From assembly GCA_029980465.1 (NCBI GenBank), contig JARYIJ010000001.1:1885749-1949748 (forward strand): a stretch of DNA of 64,000 nt. Reading direction: 5' to 3'. Below, piece by piece: positions 17,968 to 27,424 of this stretch. The notes below the pieces were generated by a model. It saw only the letters and a program-made list of their open reading frames with translations. It searched no databases and was not told the origin of the DNA. Position 1 is the first letter of the stretch; each line of letters starts with the position of its first letter. The position numbers and the translations under genes are program-made. This DNA is from Pseudolabrys sp. (GTDB lineage Bacteria; Pseudomonadota; Alphaproteobacteria; Rhizobiales; Xanthobacteraceae).

Positions 17968-18237
17968 TCAGGGCCGTTCTAGGCGATCGACACGCCGCTC
18001 GATCGCATTGAGCCGCTCGTCCTGCCGCGCTGTCTGCACCACGACATTCGCGAGCTGCTGGAGCGTCGCTTCGATCTTGGCGACGCGCTGGTCGACGTTC
18101 TGCAGCTCCGCCTTCATTCCGAAGAATGCGGCCGTTCCCGCGACCACAAAGCTGATCGCCGTCAGAATGTGACCGTACGTGATTGTCCGATCGAGCAGCG
18201 GCTTGGGCTTTTTTGACTCGACTTGAGTGTCACCCAT
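17968..18237 (-). CDS. small membrane-anchored coiled-coil phage protein
   Basis: An 89-residue protein with one N-terminal transmembrane segment (about residues 23-42) and a C-terminal coiled coil (about 45-87; regular hydrophobic heptads with VDQRVAKIEATLQQL). Such small proteins are common at the end of phage lysis cassettes, next to holin and endolysin, but I cannot assign a spanin or antiholin role. It is the last prophage gene before drmB. Confidence 0.55.
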   Translation of the reverse strand: MGDTQVESKKPKPLLDRTITYGHILTAISFVVAGTAAFFGMKAELQNVDQRVAKIEATLQQLANVVVQTARQDERLNAIERRVDRLERP

Positions 18238-18252
18238 CAGAACACCTTCGGA

Positions 18253-18642
18253 TTATCGCCGGAAAATCCGCGCGACCTTCTCGATCGAGCGCCCGCCGAC
18301 GTAGGCTGTGATGATCAGGCCAGTCCAGTCAGCGACCATGCCGGTGATCGGATCGGTAGTGCCGAGGCCGAGCACCTTGTCCCAGACGATCACTTTCCAG
18401 AAATAGATGATCACCGGCGCTGCGAGCAGCGGCCGGATGATCGCCGTGTACCAGCGGCCCTGCTCCGCAATGATGATCTTAGACGCGTCGGCGCGGGCGG
18501 CGATCTCTGCCTCGATCTCCTTGGCGGCGAGATTGGCCGCAATACGGTCCTGCGTGTTCGCGGCATCAAGCTTCGCCTTGTAGGCATTGATCAGGCCGGA
18601 AACGACGGGGCCGCCGATCAGGCTCGCGAGCCAGGTCCACAT
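18253..18642 (-). CDS. phage holin, 3TM-like family
   Basis: A 129-residue protein; the ATG at 18642 is chosen because AGGAGAAG precedes it. It has an N-terminal hydrophobic segment (WLASLIGGPVVSGLI), a charged amphipathic helix (about residues 20-62) and two C-terminal hydrophobic segments (about 70-90 and 102-120). This matches holins of the 3TM family found next to GH108 endolysins. It would permeabilise the inner membrane for endolysin release. Confidence 0.7.
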   Translation of the reverse strand: MWTWLASLIGGPVVSGLINAYKAKLDAANTQDRIAANLAAKEIEAEIAARADASKIIIAEQGRWYTAIIRPLLAAPVIIYFWKVIVWDKVLGLGTTDPITGMVADWTGLIITAYVGGRSIEKVARIFRR

Positions 18643-18646
18643 GGCG

Positions 18647-19036
18647 TCACTTCTCCTGCGTCGCCAGCGACCCATTGCCAAGTTCGATTTCGTGGCGCCG
18701 GTCGGCAAGGTCACGGAAATATTTCATGACGGCGGTCACCGCGATCAGGATCAGCGGCCAGGCCCAGGACGGCACCTGTGCCGCGATCGAGCTCACATCG
18801 ACGCCGCTCACGATGGGCGCGAAGAAGTCGTAGCCGCTCACGATCGCGCTTGCTGCGATGACGATGGCGGACGAGAGCTTCTGCTTGATGCCGGCGAACT
18901 TCTCGCGCAGGGCGGCTAAGAAATTCTCCTCTTCCTGGTAGAGCTCGCGGAATGCCGGGCGCGACCTCAGGATCGGGCGAATCCAAAACCAGTAGACCGC
19001 AACAAGCGTTGCGGCCATCGAAATGAACAGCAGCAT
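18647..19036 (-). CDS. phage lysis-cassette membrane protein
   Basis: A 129-residue protein started at the ATG at 19036. It has a hydrophobic N-terminus (MLLFISMAATLVAVYWFW), a charged central helix, and two more hydrophobic stretches (about residues 58-76 and 90-108). Position between endolysin and holin suggests a holin-like or lysis-accessory role; no specific family is recognised. Confidence 0.55.
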   Translation of the reverse strand: MLLFISMAATLVAVYWFWIRPILRSRPAFRELYQEEENFLAALREKFAGIKQKLSSAIVIAASAIVSGYDFFAPIVSGVDVSSIAAQVPSWAWPLILIAVTAVMKYFRDLADRRHEIELGNGSLATQEK

Positions 19037-19050
19037 GGATGGTCTCCTGG

Positions 19051-19866
19051 TTAGGCGGTGGCGAGTACGGGGACGACGGGCGTTTCGGGGATGGCGGCTT
19101 CCTGCCGGCTCTTGTGCCAGCGGTTGAGCGCGTAGACCGAGCCGCCGCCGATCAGGCCGACGCCGCAGCCGAGCGCCGCGGTTTCCCAGGGATGAGCGAT
19201 GATCCAATCCGCGAAGCTGCCGCCGGCGGCGACCGGAGCGACTGTGCCGGTGCCGACGATCACCTTCTTTGCGGCGGCCGGGGTTGGGACAACGCCTTTT
19301 CCGGGGGCAGGTGCGGCGTCTGGAACGATCGAGGGCGTCGGCGCCTGTTGCGCGGCCATGCGCAGGCTGACGGATTTCACGGCCGTAACGCGCGCGCCCC
19401 AGCCCTTGCCGAACACCGGCCAGGTCTTCAGCCGCTTGAGGAAGGCCAGGCGCTCGTCATTGATGGCGATGACCAGCGCTTTCGGATCGCGCTTGGCGAC
19501 GGCGCGCAGCACCTCGTCGGTGACGACATGGGTGTTGTCGGAGAGGCCAACGACCCGGCGCAGCACCTTGCCGCTGCGGCCGATCCCGCTGTTCACGCCG
19601 TAGTCGAATACCGAGTAGTCGACGCCGGCCGGCAGCTCGTCGCAGCGCTGCGCATCCCAGTACCGCTTGCGGTAGATCGCCTTGGCTTCGCCGACCGTCA
19701 TGGCGCGCACGTCGGCGGCCGTGGCGCTCGGCTTCACGTGCTTGCGGTAGTCGTAGATCGTAATGCCGAAATTCGTCGGCCCGCCCGGGTCGGAGGGATG
19801 GTTGGTGTAGCCACCCTCGTGGGCGAGCAGGCACCGTAGCGCCTCGTCGTAGGTCGATGCCGCCAT
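19051..19866 (-). CDS. phage endolysin, GH108 lysozyme-like muramidase
   Basis: A 271-residue protein. The N-terminal 170 residues match the glycoside hydrolase 108 (Zlys/secretion-activating) family: LLAHEGGYTNHPSDPGGPTN, with the catalytic Glu in EGGY, then YRKRYWDAQRCDELP and a FDYGVNSG segment. A Pro/Ala-rich linker (about 180-215) leads to a C-terminal transmembrane segment (about 236-252, AALGCGVGLIGGGSVYAL), which would tether it to the membrane. It would cleave peptidoglycan at lysis. A terminator separates it from the tail operon upstream. Confidence 0.85.
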   Translation of the reverse strand: MAASTYDEALRCLLAHEGGYTNHPSDPGGPTNFGITIYDYRKHVKPSATAADVRAMTVGEAKAIYRKRYWDAQRCDELPAGVDYSVFDYGVNSGIGRSGKVLRRVVGLSDNTHVVTDEVLRAVAKRDPKALVIAINDERLAFLKRLKTWPVFGKGWGARVTAVKSVSLRMAAQQAPTPSIVPDAAPAPGKGVVPTPAAAKKVIVGTGTVAPVAAGGSFADWIIAHPWETAALGCGVGLIGGGSVYALNRWHKSRQEAAIPETPVVPVLATA

Positions 19867-19882
19867 GTCGGTTCTCCAAATG

Positions 19883-19904
19883 AAAAAAGCCGCCCGGAGG
19901 CGGC
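19883..19904 (-). terminator. rho-independent terminator before the lysis genes
   Basis: On the - strand, GCCGCC-TCCG-GGCGGC is followed at once by TTTTTT (A-run at 19883-19888 on the + strand). It lies between the small coiled-coil tail gene and the endolysin, so it should end or attenuate the tail transcript. Confidence 0.75.
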
Positions 19905-19935
19905 CTGGGTGAGGATCGAAAACGGGAAGACCGAA

Positions 19936-20157
19936 TCAGCCCGGCGGCGCATCCGGCTTGGCGTCACGCGGCTCGTTGGCCCTCGCGAGCTCGTCCTGGA
20001 GGGCATCGATGCGAGCGAGATGCAGTTCGTTCTGCTCGTTCGCCGCGGCCAGGTTGGCGGCGAGGTTCGCGGCGCGTTCCGACAGCACCTGGATCTGGGA
20101 TTGCAGCTCGCGGACGTAGCCGCGGACGCTGGTCGGCAGCACGATCTGCTCGGTCAT
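19936..20157 (-). CDS. small coiled-coil phage protein
   Basis: A 73-residue protein dominated by a helical coiled coil (residues about 12-60, with the internal repeat NLAANLAAANEQ) and a Pro-rich tail. It follows the tail-fibre gene by 14 bases. Possible roles are fibre chaperone or accessory, but nothing specific is recognised. Confidence 0.5.
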   Translation of the reverse strand: MTEQIVLPTSVRGYVRELQSQIQVLSERAANLAANLAAANEQNELHLARIDALQDELARANEPRDAKPDAPPG

Positions 20158-20171
20158 GACCTCTCCCTCAT

Positions 20172-21527
20172 TCAGGCGATACGGGCGCCGCAGAAGTTGT
20201 TGGTATTGGCGGCGACATAGCCGTCGTTGGTGATGAACTGGGTGCGCGCGTCGACCGTGTCGCCGGCGCTGAGCTTGAGTACCGCGGTCGTATGCAGGAA
20301 CGTGCCGAGGTCGACGATGGTCTTGGTCAGCACCTCGGACTGCGTGACGATCGAGCCGTTGAGATAGAAGGCGAGGTCGACCTCGGTCGGCAGCGTCGCG
20401 TTCTTCTTGAACACGAAATGCGCGCCGAAGAGGTAATAGCCCGCAACCGGCGCCACGAAATTGCTGTTTGCGGCGCTGAAGGCGTTCTGATCGTTATGAT
20501 TGGCGTTGTTGAAGCCGATCTTCGCCCAGGCGCCCGCCGCGTGATAGTCGTCGAAGTTCACATAGGCCGAGAATTTGGCGCCTTGCGTATGGTCGATCTT
20601 GCCGCTGCTCTTGTCGATCGTGAGCGCGGTGTAGAAGGTCGACGCATCGGGCGTGACCTTGACGGTGAAGTTATCATCAGCGAGCAGACCGAACAGCGCC
20701 CGGGTGCTGAAGTTGTCCTGCAGCGTGAAGCCCGCATCCTTGGCTGCTGCGCTCTTGTTGATGGTGACGCGCATGTCGCCGGAGGCATCCTTGTTGAACA
20801 GGATGCCGTCGGCGTTGACCGCGAGCCAATTGTTGGAGTCGGGCGAGCCGTTGATGCCGATGTGGCCGTTGCTCTTGTCGATGACGATCGCGGTCTTGAA
20901 CGCCGAGCCGTCGGGCGAGACTTTGATGGTGAAATTGTCATCCCCCAAAAGTCCGAACAGCGCGCGCGTGCTGAACGCATCCTGGAAATTGAACGCCGCA
21001 TCCTTGCCGGCGGCGCTCTTGTTCAGCACGATCCGCATGTCGCCGGTGCCGGGCGTCACATCGTCGTGGCTGAACAGCGCGGCGGTCGACTTGACCGCCA
21101 GCCGGTTGGTGCTGTCGGCTGCAGTTAGAATACCGAGCTTGGTCAGCGTGCCATTGCCGGCCGCCGTAATGGTCAAGTAGCCGCCCGCGGCGGCGAGGTC
21201 GGTCCATCCCGATCCGGTCCAGACCGTGAGCGCGCCGCTCGCCTCGTCGAAGCAGGTCCAGCCCTTCTTGGGGGTGAGCTTTACCCACTGGCCATTTGTA
21301 TAGAGCGCGATGTTGAGGTCCCAGGCAGCCCAGGCGCCGGTCGCGCCGGAGCCGGCCTTGTAGCGGTCGCCCTCGGCCGGCGAGCCGGGCGGCGCCGTGT
21401 GCATCGAGTCGATTACCGACAGCATGACGATCGCGTCGAGGATCACGATCGCCTGGTTGTGGGTGACGTGCTTCTGCGACTGGCTTGCCGCGATCAGCGG
21501 CATGCCGAGATGAGGCGTGTCGGTCAT
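20172..21527 (-). CDS. phage tail fibre: DUF2793 head, tandem repeats and C1q-like tip
   Basis: A 451-residue protein. The N-terminal 115 residues are a DUF2793 domain (LGMPLIAASQSQKHVTHNQA, WTCFDEASGALTVW). Two tandem copies of an approximately 75-residue repeat follow (about residues 165-310), each with NKSAA(G/A)KDA, FSTRALFGLL, DDNFT(I/V)KV and a TIDKS/VIDKS strand. The C-terminal 130 residues (KFSAYVNFDDYHAAGAWAKI to the end, with FVAPVAGYYLFGAHF) resemble C1q/TNF-like trimeric tips. It probably binds the host surface. Its start abuts the stop of the megatron gene. Confidence 0.75.
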   Translation of the reverse strand: MTDTPHLGMPLIAASQSQKHVTHNQAIVILDAIVMLSVIDSMHTAPPGSPAEGDRYKAGSGATGAWAAWDLNIALYTNGQWVKLTPKKGWTCFDEASGALTVWTGSGWTDLAAAGGYLTITAAGNGTLTKLGILTAADSTNRLAVKSTAALFSHDDVTPGTGDMRIVLNKSAAGKDAAFNFQDAFSTRALFGLLGDDNFTIKVSPDGSAFKTAIVIDKSNGHIGINGSPDSNNWLAVNADGILFNKDASGDMRVTINKSAAAKDAGFTLQDNFSTRALFGLLADDNFTVKVTPDASTFYTALTIDKSSGKIDHTQGAKFSAYVNFDDYHAAGAWAKIGFNNANHNDQNAFSAANSNFVAPVAGYYLFGAHFVFKKNATLPTEVDLAFYLNGSIVTQSEVLTKTIVDLGTFLHTTAVLKLSAGDTVDARTQFITNDGYVAANTNNFCGARIA

Positions 21528-24500
21528 TTATGGAACCGTTCTGGTCGCGCCGGTGCCGCGCCCATAGGCGAGGCTGACCTGATAGACGGAAAACTTCACC
21601 TGTGCCTGATTGCTGCCGAAGTCGGCAACCTGCATGGCCGAGGTGTAGAGGAAGCTCGGTTGGCCGACACGGGTGGTGCGCACGGCCGCGCCGGTGCCGA
21701 TGTTGACGATGTCGACGTCGTAGAGTTCGACCTCCTCGCCAAGCGGCACGTCCGGCGCTTCCCAGTTGTCACCGTCGATGCGGGTGCGGCGAATCCAGCT
21801 GAGCGTCCAGTCGGACGTGCTTAGGCTCCGAAGGCCTGCGAGCTGCACCGGACTGTACGGCCGCAAGCCCACGCCATCGAACGTGAACGATGTGACCTGG
21901 TAGGTCGGATCATCGATGGTCTTGGTCGAGGGACCCCATTTCCAGTTCCAAGGGTTATGCCGCTCGGTGACCGCGATCGAGGACTGCATGACGGTCGTAT
22001 CGAGCACCACGAACGGCGCCCCGGCTCCGACCGGATCGCGCATGGCGTATTCGCTGCCAAGCTGGCCGCGCAGCAGCCGCGTCAATTTGTATTGGTCCGC
22101 CGCAATCAGCTCGGCTGTCGCGAACTGCAGGATTTCCCACTGGCCGTCGGCGTTGCGGACCGCGCAGGTGTTGCCGCCGGCGAGCACGAACAGATCATCG
22201 AGCGAGGACAGCCCTTGGGTTGAGGGAATCTGGACAGTGAGGCTGTTCGCCATGTCCCAGTTCCAGAGCGGCCCGGAATAGAAATCGAACAGCGTCCTGC
22301 CGATGGCCGAGCGATTGATGACCAACTGGTCGAGCAGGTAGCCGCTGGTCGCGGGCGACCGGAACACGTTCACCCGCGCCCAGGGCTCGGCATAGGCGGC
22401 CAGGCGCGGGACGCCCGCCACCTCGGTCGGGGTCAGGACGGGTAAGTCCATGATCTCAAGCAGCGCCGGCCCGGGCTCGGTGACGGGTTTGGGCTGCCGG
22501 GTCGGCGGCGGGCCGTCCGAGGTGCCGTAGGTCGCCTCGTCGGTTCGCACGAGCTTGGCGGGGCGGCTGTATTCGAAGCCGACCGAATCGGCCCGCATCT
22601 CGAAGATGCGGCCATTGAGATCGAGATAGACCACATCGGTCGGTTCGATGGCGAAGGCCGACGGCGGCAGCGTCAGCTCGGCGCGCTCGCGCATCACCCA
22701 GGCATCGACCAGCAGCGCATCGACAATGCCCTGGGCTTCGGCGAAGTCGAACACGATGGCGGGCTGGAGCTCGATGGTCTTTTCGCTCGATCCGCGCAGC
22801 CGCCGCGCATAGACGTCGGCCGCCTGGAAATCATTATCCGGGTCGAGGAATTGCAGGTGCACGGTGCGCGGCAGCTCGGTTTCCTGCGCGCGGGTGAGGC
22901 TATAGAGGCCCTTGCTGTCGGCACCGGTGTCGACCAGCTGATCCAGCACAAACGTCTCGACCGCCGAGCCGCCGCGCTGCACGAATTTGATGAGGCCGCT
23001 CGATTCGCAGGCATCGAAGAAATAGAGCTGCATCAACGGCCCAAGTGCGGAGCGCGGGCTCATGACCTTGTCGATGAGGTAGCCGCGGACGATGCCGTTG
23101 ATGCCGGACACGTCCACGAAAACGCCGAGGCCGGCACAGATCTCGGCAACCACATCCGCAAGCGTCACCAACCCAAGCCGACCGGTGAGCCAATGGCCGC
23201 GGCGCCAGTTGGGGCCATCGCGCCAGACCAAGGAACTGTTCGGGTACTGCGGATAGGGCCGCGCGTCCCAGGTCCAGGCCCACATCGAGGCGCGGTCGAT
23301 CATCGGCGCGCCATAGACCAAGGACGTGGGATTGTGGCCGTTGGCCGGCTCCCAATAGGTCAGATGCGCTTCGAGGAATGCGCGCTGGATCAGGTCGTCG
23401 CGGCGTCCGGTCGAGAAGTACGGGTAAAAGCTCTCCGATGACTTCGGATCGTAAAAGACATTGGGCTGGTTGCTGCCCTTGTCGATCGCGGGACAGCCAA
23501 ACTCGGTGAACCAGATCGGCTTTGACTGCGGGACCCAGGCGGTCGGTAAGCCGCTCTCGATGCCGCCCGGTCGGTCGTAGTGCTGGTTCGCCCACCACTC
23601 ACGAAAATCCTTGTAGCGGAAGACCCACGACTTACCGTAGGCGCCGTCCGTGACGGTAGTGCGCGTTTGCGTTTTGCGGTCGTTGCTTGACGCATAGAAC
23701 CAGTCGAAAAGCTCACCGCCCTCGATGTTGCCTTGCAGGTAACCCTGGTCGTAGATCGACGGCGCGCCAGCTTGCGCGTCGAGATGCAGCCGCCCCGAGC
23801 GCCAGTCCGACAGCGGCATGTAATTGTCGACGCCGACGAAATCGACGTTCGCGCTTGCCCATAACGGATCGAGGTGGAAGTAAACGTCGTTCGAGCCGTC
23901 GCTTGGCCGGAAGTTCGCGTATTCGCTCCAGTCCGCCGCGTAGCCGACCTTGCAGCCCGCCCCGACGATCGCCTTTACGTCGGCCGCGAGCGCCGCCATC
24001 TTCGACACTGCCGGGAATGCCGACGCGCTCGATCGAACCGCGTTGAGGGCTACCATCTCGGAGCCGATCAGGAAGGCATCGACCCCGCCCGCCGCGACCG
24101 CGAGCTTGGCATAGTGCAGGATGAAGCGCCGATAGGACCATTCGGCCGGCCCGCTGTAGGGGATGGTGTCGCCGTTCCAGACGCCGAAGTCGGACGGCGC
24201 CGCGCTGCCGAAGAACGCGCCGACTTGCGTTCCCGCAGTCGCCGTTTTGTCGACCGTGCCGGCGTAGCCTGGCGCTGGCGAGCAGGTGATGCGGCCGCGC
24301 CACGGAAACGTCGGCTGCCCGTTGCTGGCGGCATTGTCGCTGTACGGATTCGGCAGACTGTTGCCGGCTGGAACGTCCATCATCACGAACGGGTAGAGCA
24401 CGACGCGGAAGCCGCGCGCCTTCAGCTCCGTGATGGCTTGGACAATCGACCGGTCGGCCGGCGCGCCGCCGAGCAGCGGGCCAAAGCTGTCGGAGGAGAC

Positions 24501-25466
24501 CACATCGGCGCTGCCGCGCGCAATCCCTGAGACCTGCCAGCTCCATGGCGTGTTTGCCTTGGCGGCGAATTCGATCTTCGGCTTGATCTCGCAATTGCCG
24601 CTGCGAAGATCGGTGCCGTGCCAGGCCACGACGAGCGAGACGGTATCGATGTTCGGGGCGCTGGACTGCAGCTGATCGAGAGAGACCAGGAAGTCCGCCT
24701 TGCCGATGCTGCCGTGCCGGTTCTCGGCGATCGTGTGGCCGAAGCCGTCATCGCGATACACCGTGTCGGTGGCATAAGCGAACTCGCCAAGGCTCGGAAT
24801 GAGCGTGACGCCGGTGAGAATGTCCTCGAGGCGAAGGCCGATTGCGTTCGGGCGGCGGATGACCTCGACGGTGATCTGGGGGATGCGATTGCCGAATTTT
24901 TCGACCGGCATCTCCTCGAACACGAGGTAGGCAAGCCCGCGGAACCCCGGCACGTTGCCTGAGCCTTCCACCGCCTCGATCTTCGGGTCGGCGCCTTGGG
25001 CTTCGTCGCCCTTGTAGAGCCGCCAGGTGAACTGCGACATGTCGAGCGGCTTGCCGTCCGCCCAAACGCCGCCAATGTCGATGATCGGCCCTTCGCAAAG
25101 CCCGAGCGCAAATGAGACATAATAAGTGTAGGTCGTCGTGGTCGTGGTGACGGTCTGTCCGCCACCGCCGCCGCCCTTGCCGCCACCGCCCTGCGTCTGG
25201 GTGGTCGTAGTCACGACCTCGCGGAAATTGGTGGCCCAGATCATCTGCGGGCTGACCCGCATGCGGCCGTAGACGCGAAGGACCGCCGCGCCCTCGCTTG
25301 AGGACGTGACAAACAGGCTGGTAAGCCGCGGGCCTTCCTCCTGGTTCTGGATCGGCCCCGGCGCGAAAAGCTTCTTGTCGATGAAGCCGCCGGCAAAGGC
25401 GCCCACAAGCGCGCCGATCGGCCCGCCGACCGCGTAGCCGGCGATCGACAGCACGAGCTGCGCCAT
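21528..25466 (-). CDS. GTA-type baseplate multidomain protein (megatron, TIM-barrel)
   Basis: A 1,312-residue protein equivalent to gp15 of the Rhodobacter gene transfer agent. It begins with a Gly-rich hydrophobic segment (YAVGGPIGALVGAFAGGFIDKK) and a poly-Gly loop (about residues 95-106). The central part is the GTA TIM-barrel-like domain, a glycoside-hydrolase-like fold (LIGSEMVALN, VGVDNYMPLSDW, PIWFTEFGCPAID). The C-terminal third is the phage tail-protein domain. It closes the tail tip and may degrade or bind surface glycans. It follows the NlpC/P60 gene by three bases, in the order seen in GTAs. Confidence 0.85.
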   Translation of the reverse strand: MAQLVLSIAGYAVGGPIGALVGAFAGGFIDKKLFAPGPIQNQEEGPRLTSLFVTSSSEGAAVLRVYGRMRVSPQMIWATNFREVVTTTTQTQGGGGKGGGGGGQTVTTTTTTYTYYVSFALGLCEGPIIDIGGVWADGKPLDMSQFTWRLYKGDEAQGADPKIEAVEGSGNVPGFRGLAYLVFEEMPVEKFGNRIPQITVEVIRRPNAIGLRLEDILTGVTLIPSLGEFAYATDTVYRDDGFGHTIAENRHGSIGKADFLVSLDQLQSSAPNIDTVSLVVAWHGTDLRSGNCEIKPKIEFAAKANTPWSWQVSGIARGSADVVSSDSFGPLLGGAPADRSIVQAITELKARGFRVVLYPFVMMDVPAGNSLPNPYSDNAASNGQPTFPWRGRITCSPAPGYAGTVDKTATAGTQVGAFFGSAAPSDFGVWNGDTIPYSGPAEWSYRRFILHYAKLAVAAGGVDAFLIGSEMVALNAVRSSASAFPAVSKMAALAADVKAIVGAGCKVGYAADWSEYANFRPSDGSNDVYFHLDPLWASANVDFVGVDNYMPLSDWRSGRLHLDAQAGAPSIYDQGYLQGNIEGGELFDWFYASSNDRKTQTRTTVTDGAYGKSWVFRYKDFREWWANQHYDRPGGIESGLPTAWVPQSKPIWFTEFGCPAIDKGSNQPNVFYDPKSSESFYPYFSTGRRDDLIQRAFLEAHLTYWEPANGHNPTSLVYGAPMIDRASMWAWTWDARPYPQYPNSSLVWRDGPNWRRGHWLTGRLGLVTLADVVAEICAGLGVFVDVSGINGIVRGYLIDKVMSPRSALGPLMQLYFFDACESSGLIKFVQRGGSAVETFVLDQLVDTGADSKGLYSLTRAQETELPRTVHLQFLDPDNDFQAADVYARRLRGSSEKTIELQPAIVFDFAEAQGIVDALLVDAWVMRERAELTLPPSAFAIEPTDVVYLDLNGRIFEMRADSVGFEYSRPAKLVRTDEATYGTSDGPPPTRQPKPVTEPGPALLEIMDLPVLTPTEVAGVPRLAAYAEPWARVNVFRSPATSGYLLDQLVINRSAIGRTLFDFYSGPLWNWDMANSLTVQIPSTQGLSSLDDLFVLAGGNTCAVRNADGQWEILQFATAELIAADQYKLTRLLRGQLGSEYAMRDPVGAGAPFVVLDTTVMQSSIAVTERHNPWNWKWGPSTKTIDDPTYQVTSFTFDGVGLRPYSPVQLAGLRSLSTSDWTLSWIRRTRIDGDNWEAPDVPLGEEVELYDVDIVNIGTGAAVRTTRVGQPSFLYTSAMQVADFGSNQAQVKFSVYQVSLAYGRGTGATRTVP

Positions 25467-25469
25467 CGG

Positions 25470-25946
25470 TCAGTCCATTACGCCCGGAAACTGGAACGCG
25501 TAGGCGATACGCCGCCGCCAGGCAGCCGGCAGCGCGTTCGCGGCCACCGCGTGGCGGTCATAGGCATGGATGATCGCGTCGGGACCCGAGACGATGGCAG
25601 CATGCTTGGCGGGACCGCGGTCCTTCACACGGATCAAGATCACGTCGCCCTCCTTGAGCAGCTCACCCTCGCGGAGCGGCGCGGCGTCGATCTCGACCAG
25701 GTGCCGGCGCGCGGCGTCGCGCAGGGTTTCCTGCCCGGTCTCCTCGGCCCAGTTCGGCGAATAGGGCGTGATCGGCTGCTTTTCGGGTCCGTAGAACACG
25801 CGATAGACGCCGCGAATAAGCCCGAGACAGTCGGCACCGGCGCCCTTGAGCGAAGCCTGGTGCCGATAGGGCGTGCCGATCCAGGAGCGGGTCTCCGCCA
25901 CGATCTCGGCGCGGCTAACCTTGGCCGCCGACTTTTGATCCGCCAT
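25470..25946 (-). CDS. NlpC/P60-family phage cell-wall peptidase
   Basis: A 158-residue protein started at the ATG at 25946, overlapping the end of the DUF2163 gene. The catalytic Cys lies in GADCLGLIRGV and the His in GPAKHAAIVSG, the NlpC/P60 arrangement. It corresponds to gp14 of the Rhodobacter GTA and would locally cleave peptide cross-links during DNA entry. Confidence 0.85.
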   Translation of the reverse strand: MADQKSAAKVSRAEIVAETRSWIGTPYRHQASLKGAGADCLGLIRGVYRVFYGPEKQPITPYSPNWAEETGQETLRDAARRHLVEIDAAPLREGELLKEGDVILIRVKDRGPAKHAAIVSGPDAIIHAYDRHAVAANALPAAWRRRIAYAFQFPGVMD

Positions 25947-26814
25947 CGTTAGCGTCTCCGGTGTTGGCATAGCTCGTCACCGCGTCGTTTCCGGGGATGT
26001 AGGGGAACCCGCGGAAGTTCGGGACGTTGGCAAAACGGTCGCGGCAGGTGGCGAGGCTCTTGTCGCAACCGGCCGTCACGCCGAACGTATCTCCGACCAC
26101 GATGTCGAACGGCATGGTCTCCCAGAGCTCGAACGAAACCTCGGCGCCGTTGTTGACGTGGAATTTGATTTCCATGATCGCGCCAGCATTGGCGCCGGTG
26201 AGCCACGCCACCTTGCCGCCGGTGAACCAGCCGTCCTGGTAGCCGTCGAGCCCGTTGGCTGAGAACGTGTGATTGGTGGCGACACCGTCCACCGTGCCGC
26301 TGCCCTTGTAGGTTGGCGAGTTGAGATCGACCGTACATCGGGCATCGCCGAGATCGGCGTCGCACGAGCGCTGGTAAAGTCGGCCGCGCTCCTGGTTGAG
26401 CGCATGCGAGAGGCCCCGCATCTCGGTCGTGAACGCATTGAGCCCCCGCGAAATCTCCCCGACCGAGCCGCAAAACACGATGTCGCGGTCATTGACGTCG
26501 CTCCAATCGACCAGGAACAGCGTCAACGACGCATTGTCGTAGAGACCGGCGGCCAAATCCGATTCGTTGAGATGGTCGCTCTGCAGCGCGCCCGCGATAT
26601 CCATGGTGTCGACGTTGAGCGCGAGCGTCTGCGTGACCGCTGACGCCGTCATGCCGGCAAGCCGCTCGTAAGTCGCCCCATCGAACGTCAGGTCCTCATC
26701 GTGATCGGTAAACCCAATCTTGACGCCATCCGTCCGCTGCAGCAGCCAGCAATGGCAGAACGTGGTGAGCCCGCTGGCGAGCTTGTCTCGCATCGAGGTT
26801 GACAGGTCGCGCAT
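25915..26814 (-). CDS. phage tail protein, DUF2163 (GTA gp13-like)
   Basis: A 299-residue protein with the DUF2163 N-terminal pattern (CWLLQRTDGVKIGFTDHDEDL) and C-terminal cysteines (CDADLGDARCTVDL, GCDKSLATCRDRFAN) that match the iron-binding hub protein of GTA tails. It forms part of the tail tip under the megatron. Its start lies 15 bases after the DUF2460 stop. Confidence 0.85.
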   Translation of the reverse strand: MRDLSTSMRDKLASGLTTFCHCWLLQRTDGVKIGFTDHDEDLTFDGATYERLAGMTASAVTQTLALNVDTMDIAGALQSDHLNESDLAAGLYDNASLTLFLVDWSDVNDRDIVFCGSVGEISRGLNAFTTEMRGLSHALNQERGRLYQRSCDADLGDARCTVDLNSPTYKGSGTVDGVATNHTFSANGLDGYQDGWFTGGKVAWLTGANAGAIMEIKFHVNNGAEVSFELWETMPFDIVVGDTFGVTAGCDKSLATCRDRFANVPNFRGFPYIPGNDAVTSYANTGDANDGGSKVGGQG

Positions 26815-26829
26815 GTTTGAGACCGGCCT

Positions 26830-27420
26830 CTATTCGCGGACCTCGACGAGGTCGATCTGCGAGACCACTTGCTGGTCGAAGGAGTTCGCTTGCACCGGCA
26901 AGTGATCGGTGTCGAAACGCGCAGGCACGTCGAACTCGAAAGTGGCAGTCGGGTTCGACCCTGGGCCGGATGCAAACGTGACCTGCCCGGTCAGGTAATC
27001 GATGCCGGTTGGCACAACCGGAGAGCCATCGACCATGACAATGACAGTGCCGACCACCGGCTTGGTGATGGTGCGGACATGCTGAAAGCCGCCGATGTCG
27101 TAGCGCTTGACCAATTGCCAGACGGTCGGCGTGATCTCGACCATCAACTGGTCGCTCGCGTCGTAGTCGTTCCAGTCCTTGAACCGGAACGAATAGGCCC
27201 GGCCCTTCACGACATGAAAGAACGCGATCACGTCGAGCATCTGCTCGCGCGTGCGGATGCCGGTCGAGATGTTCCATTTGCCGCGTGCGTTGGCCCACAG
27301 GACGTTGCGCTCCTCGGCGCCAGACGCGAGCGTCACCACATTGGTTGAAAATGACGGTCCACCCGTTGCCCCGCGCGCCACGTAGGGCGGGAACGAGATG
27401 TCGCGGAACGGCAGGGGCAT
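26830..27420 (-). CDS. phage distal tail protein, DUF2460 (GTA gp12-like)
   Basis: A 196-residue protein started at the ATG at 27420, the first Met of the conserved MPLPFRDISFPPYVARGA region; upstream in-frame codons belong to the antisense of the tape-measure end. The core (GRAYSFRFKDWNDY, ITKPVVGTV) matches DUF2460, the distal tail protein linking the tail tube to the tip. Confidence 0.85.
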   Translation of the reverse strand: MPLPFRDISFPPYVARGATGGPSFSTNVVTLASGAEERNVLWANARGKWNISTGIRTREQMLDVIAFFHVVKGRAYSFRFKDWNDYDASDQLMVEITPTVWQLVKRYDIGGFQHVRTITKPVVGTVIVMVDGSPVVPTGIDYLTGQVTFASGPGSNPTATFEFDVPARFDTDHLPVQANSFDQQVVSQIDLVEVRE

Positions 27421-27424
27421 TTTC

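Noticed and set aside
20292..21128. 278-codon + strand frame opposite the tail fibre
   Set aside because: Its internal repeats are just the complement of the fibre repeats.
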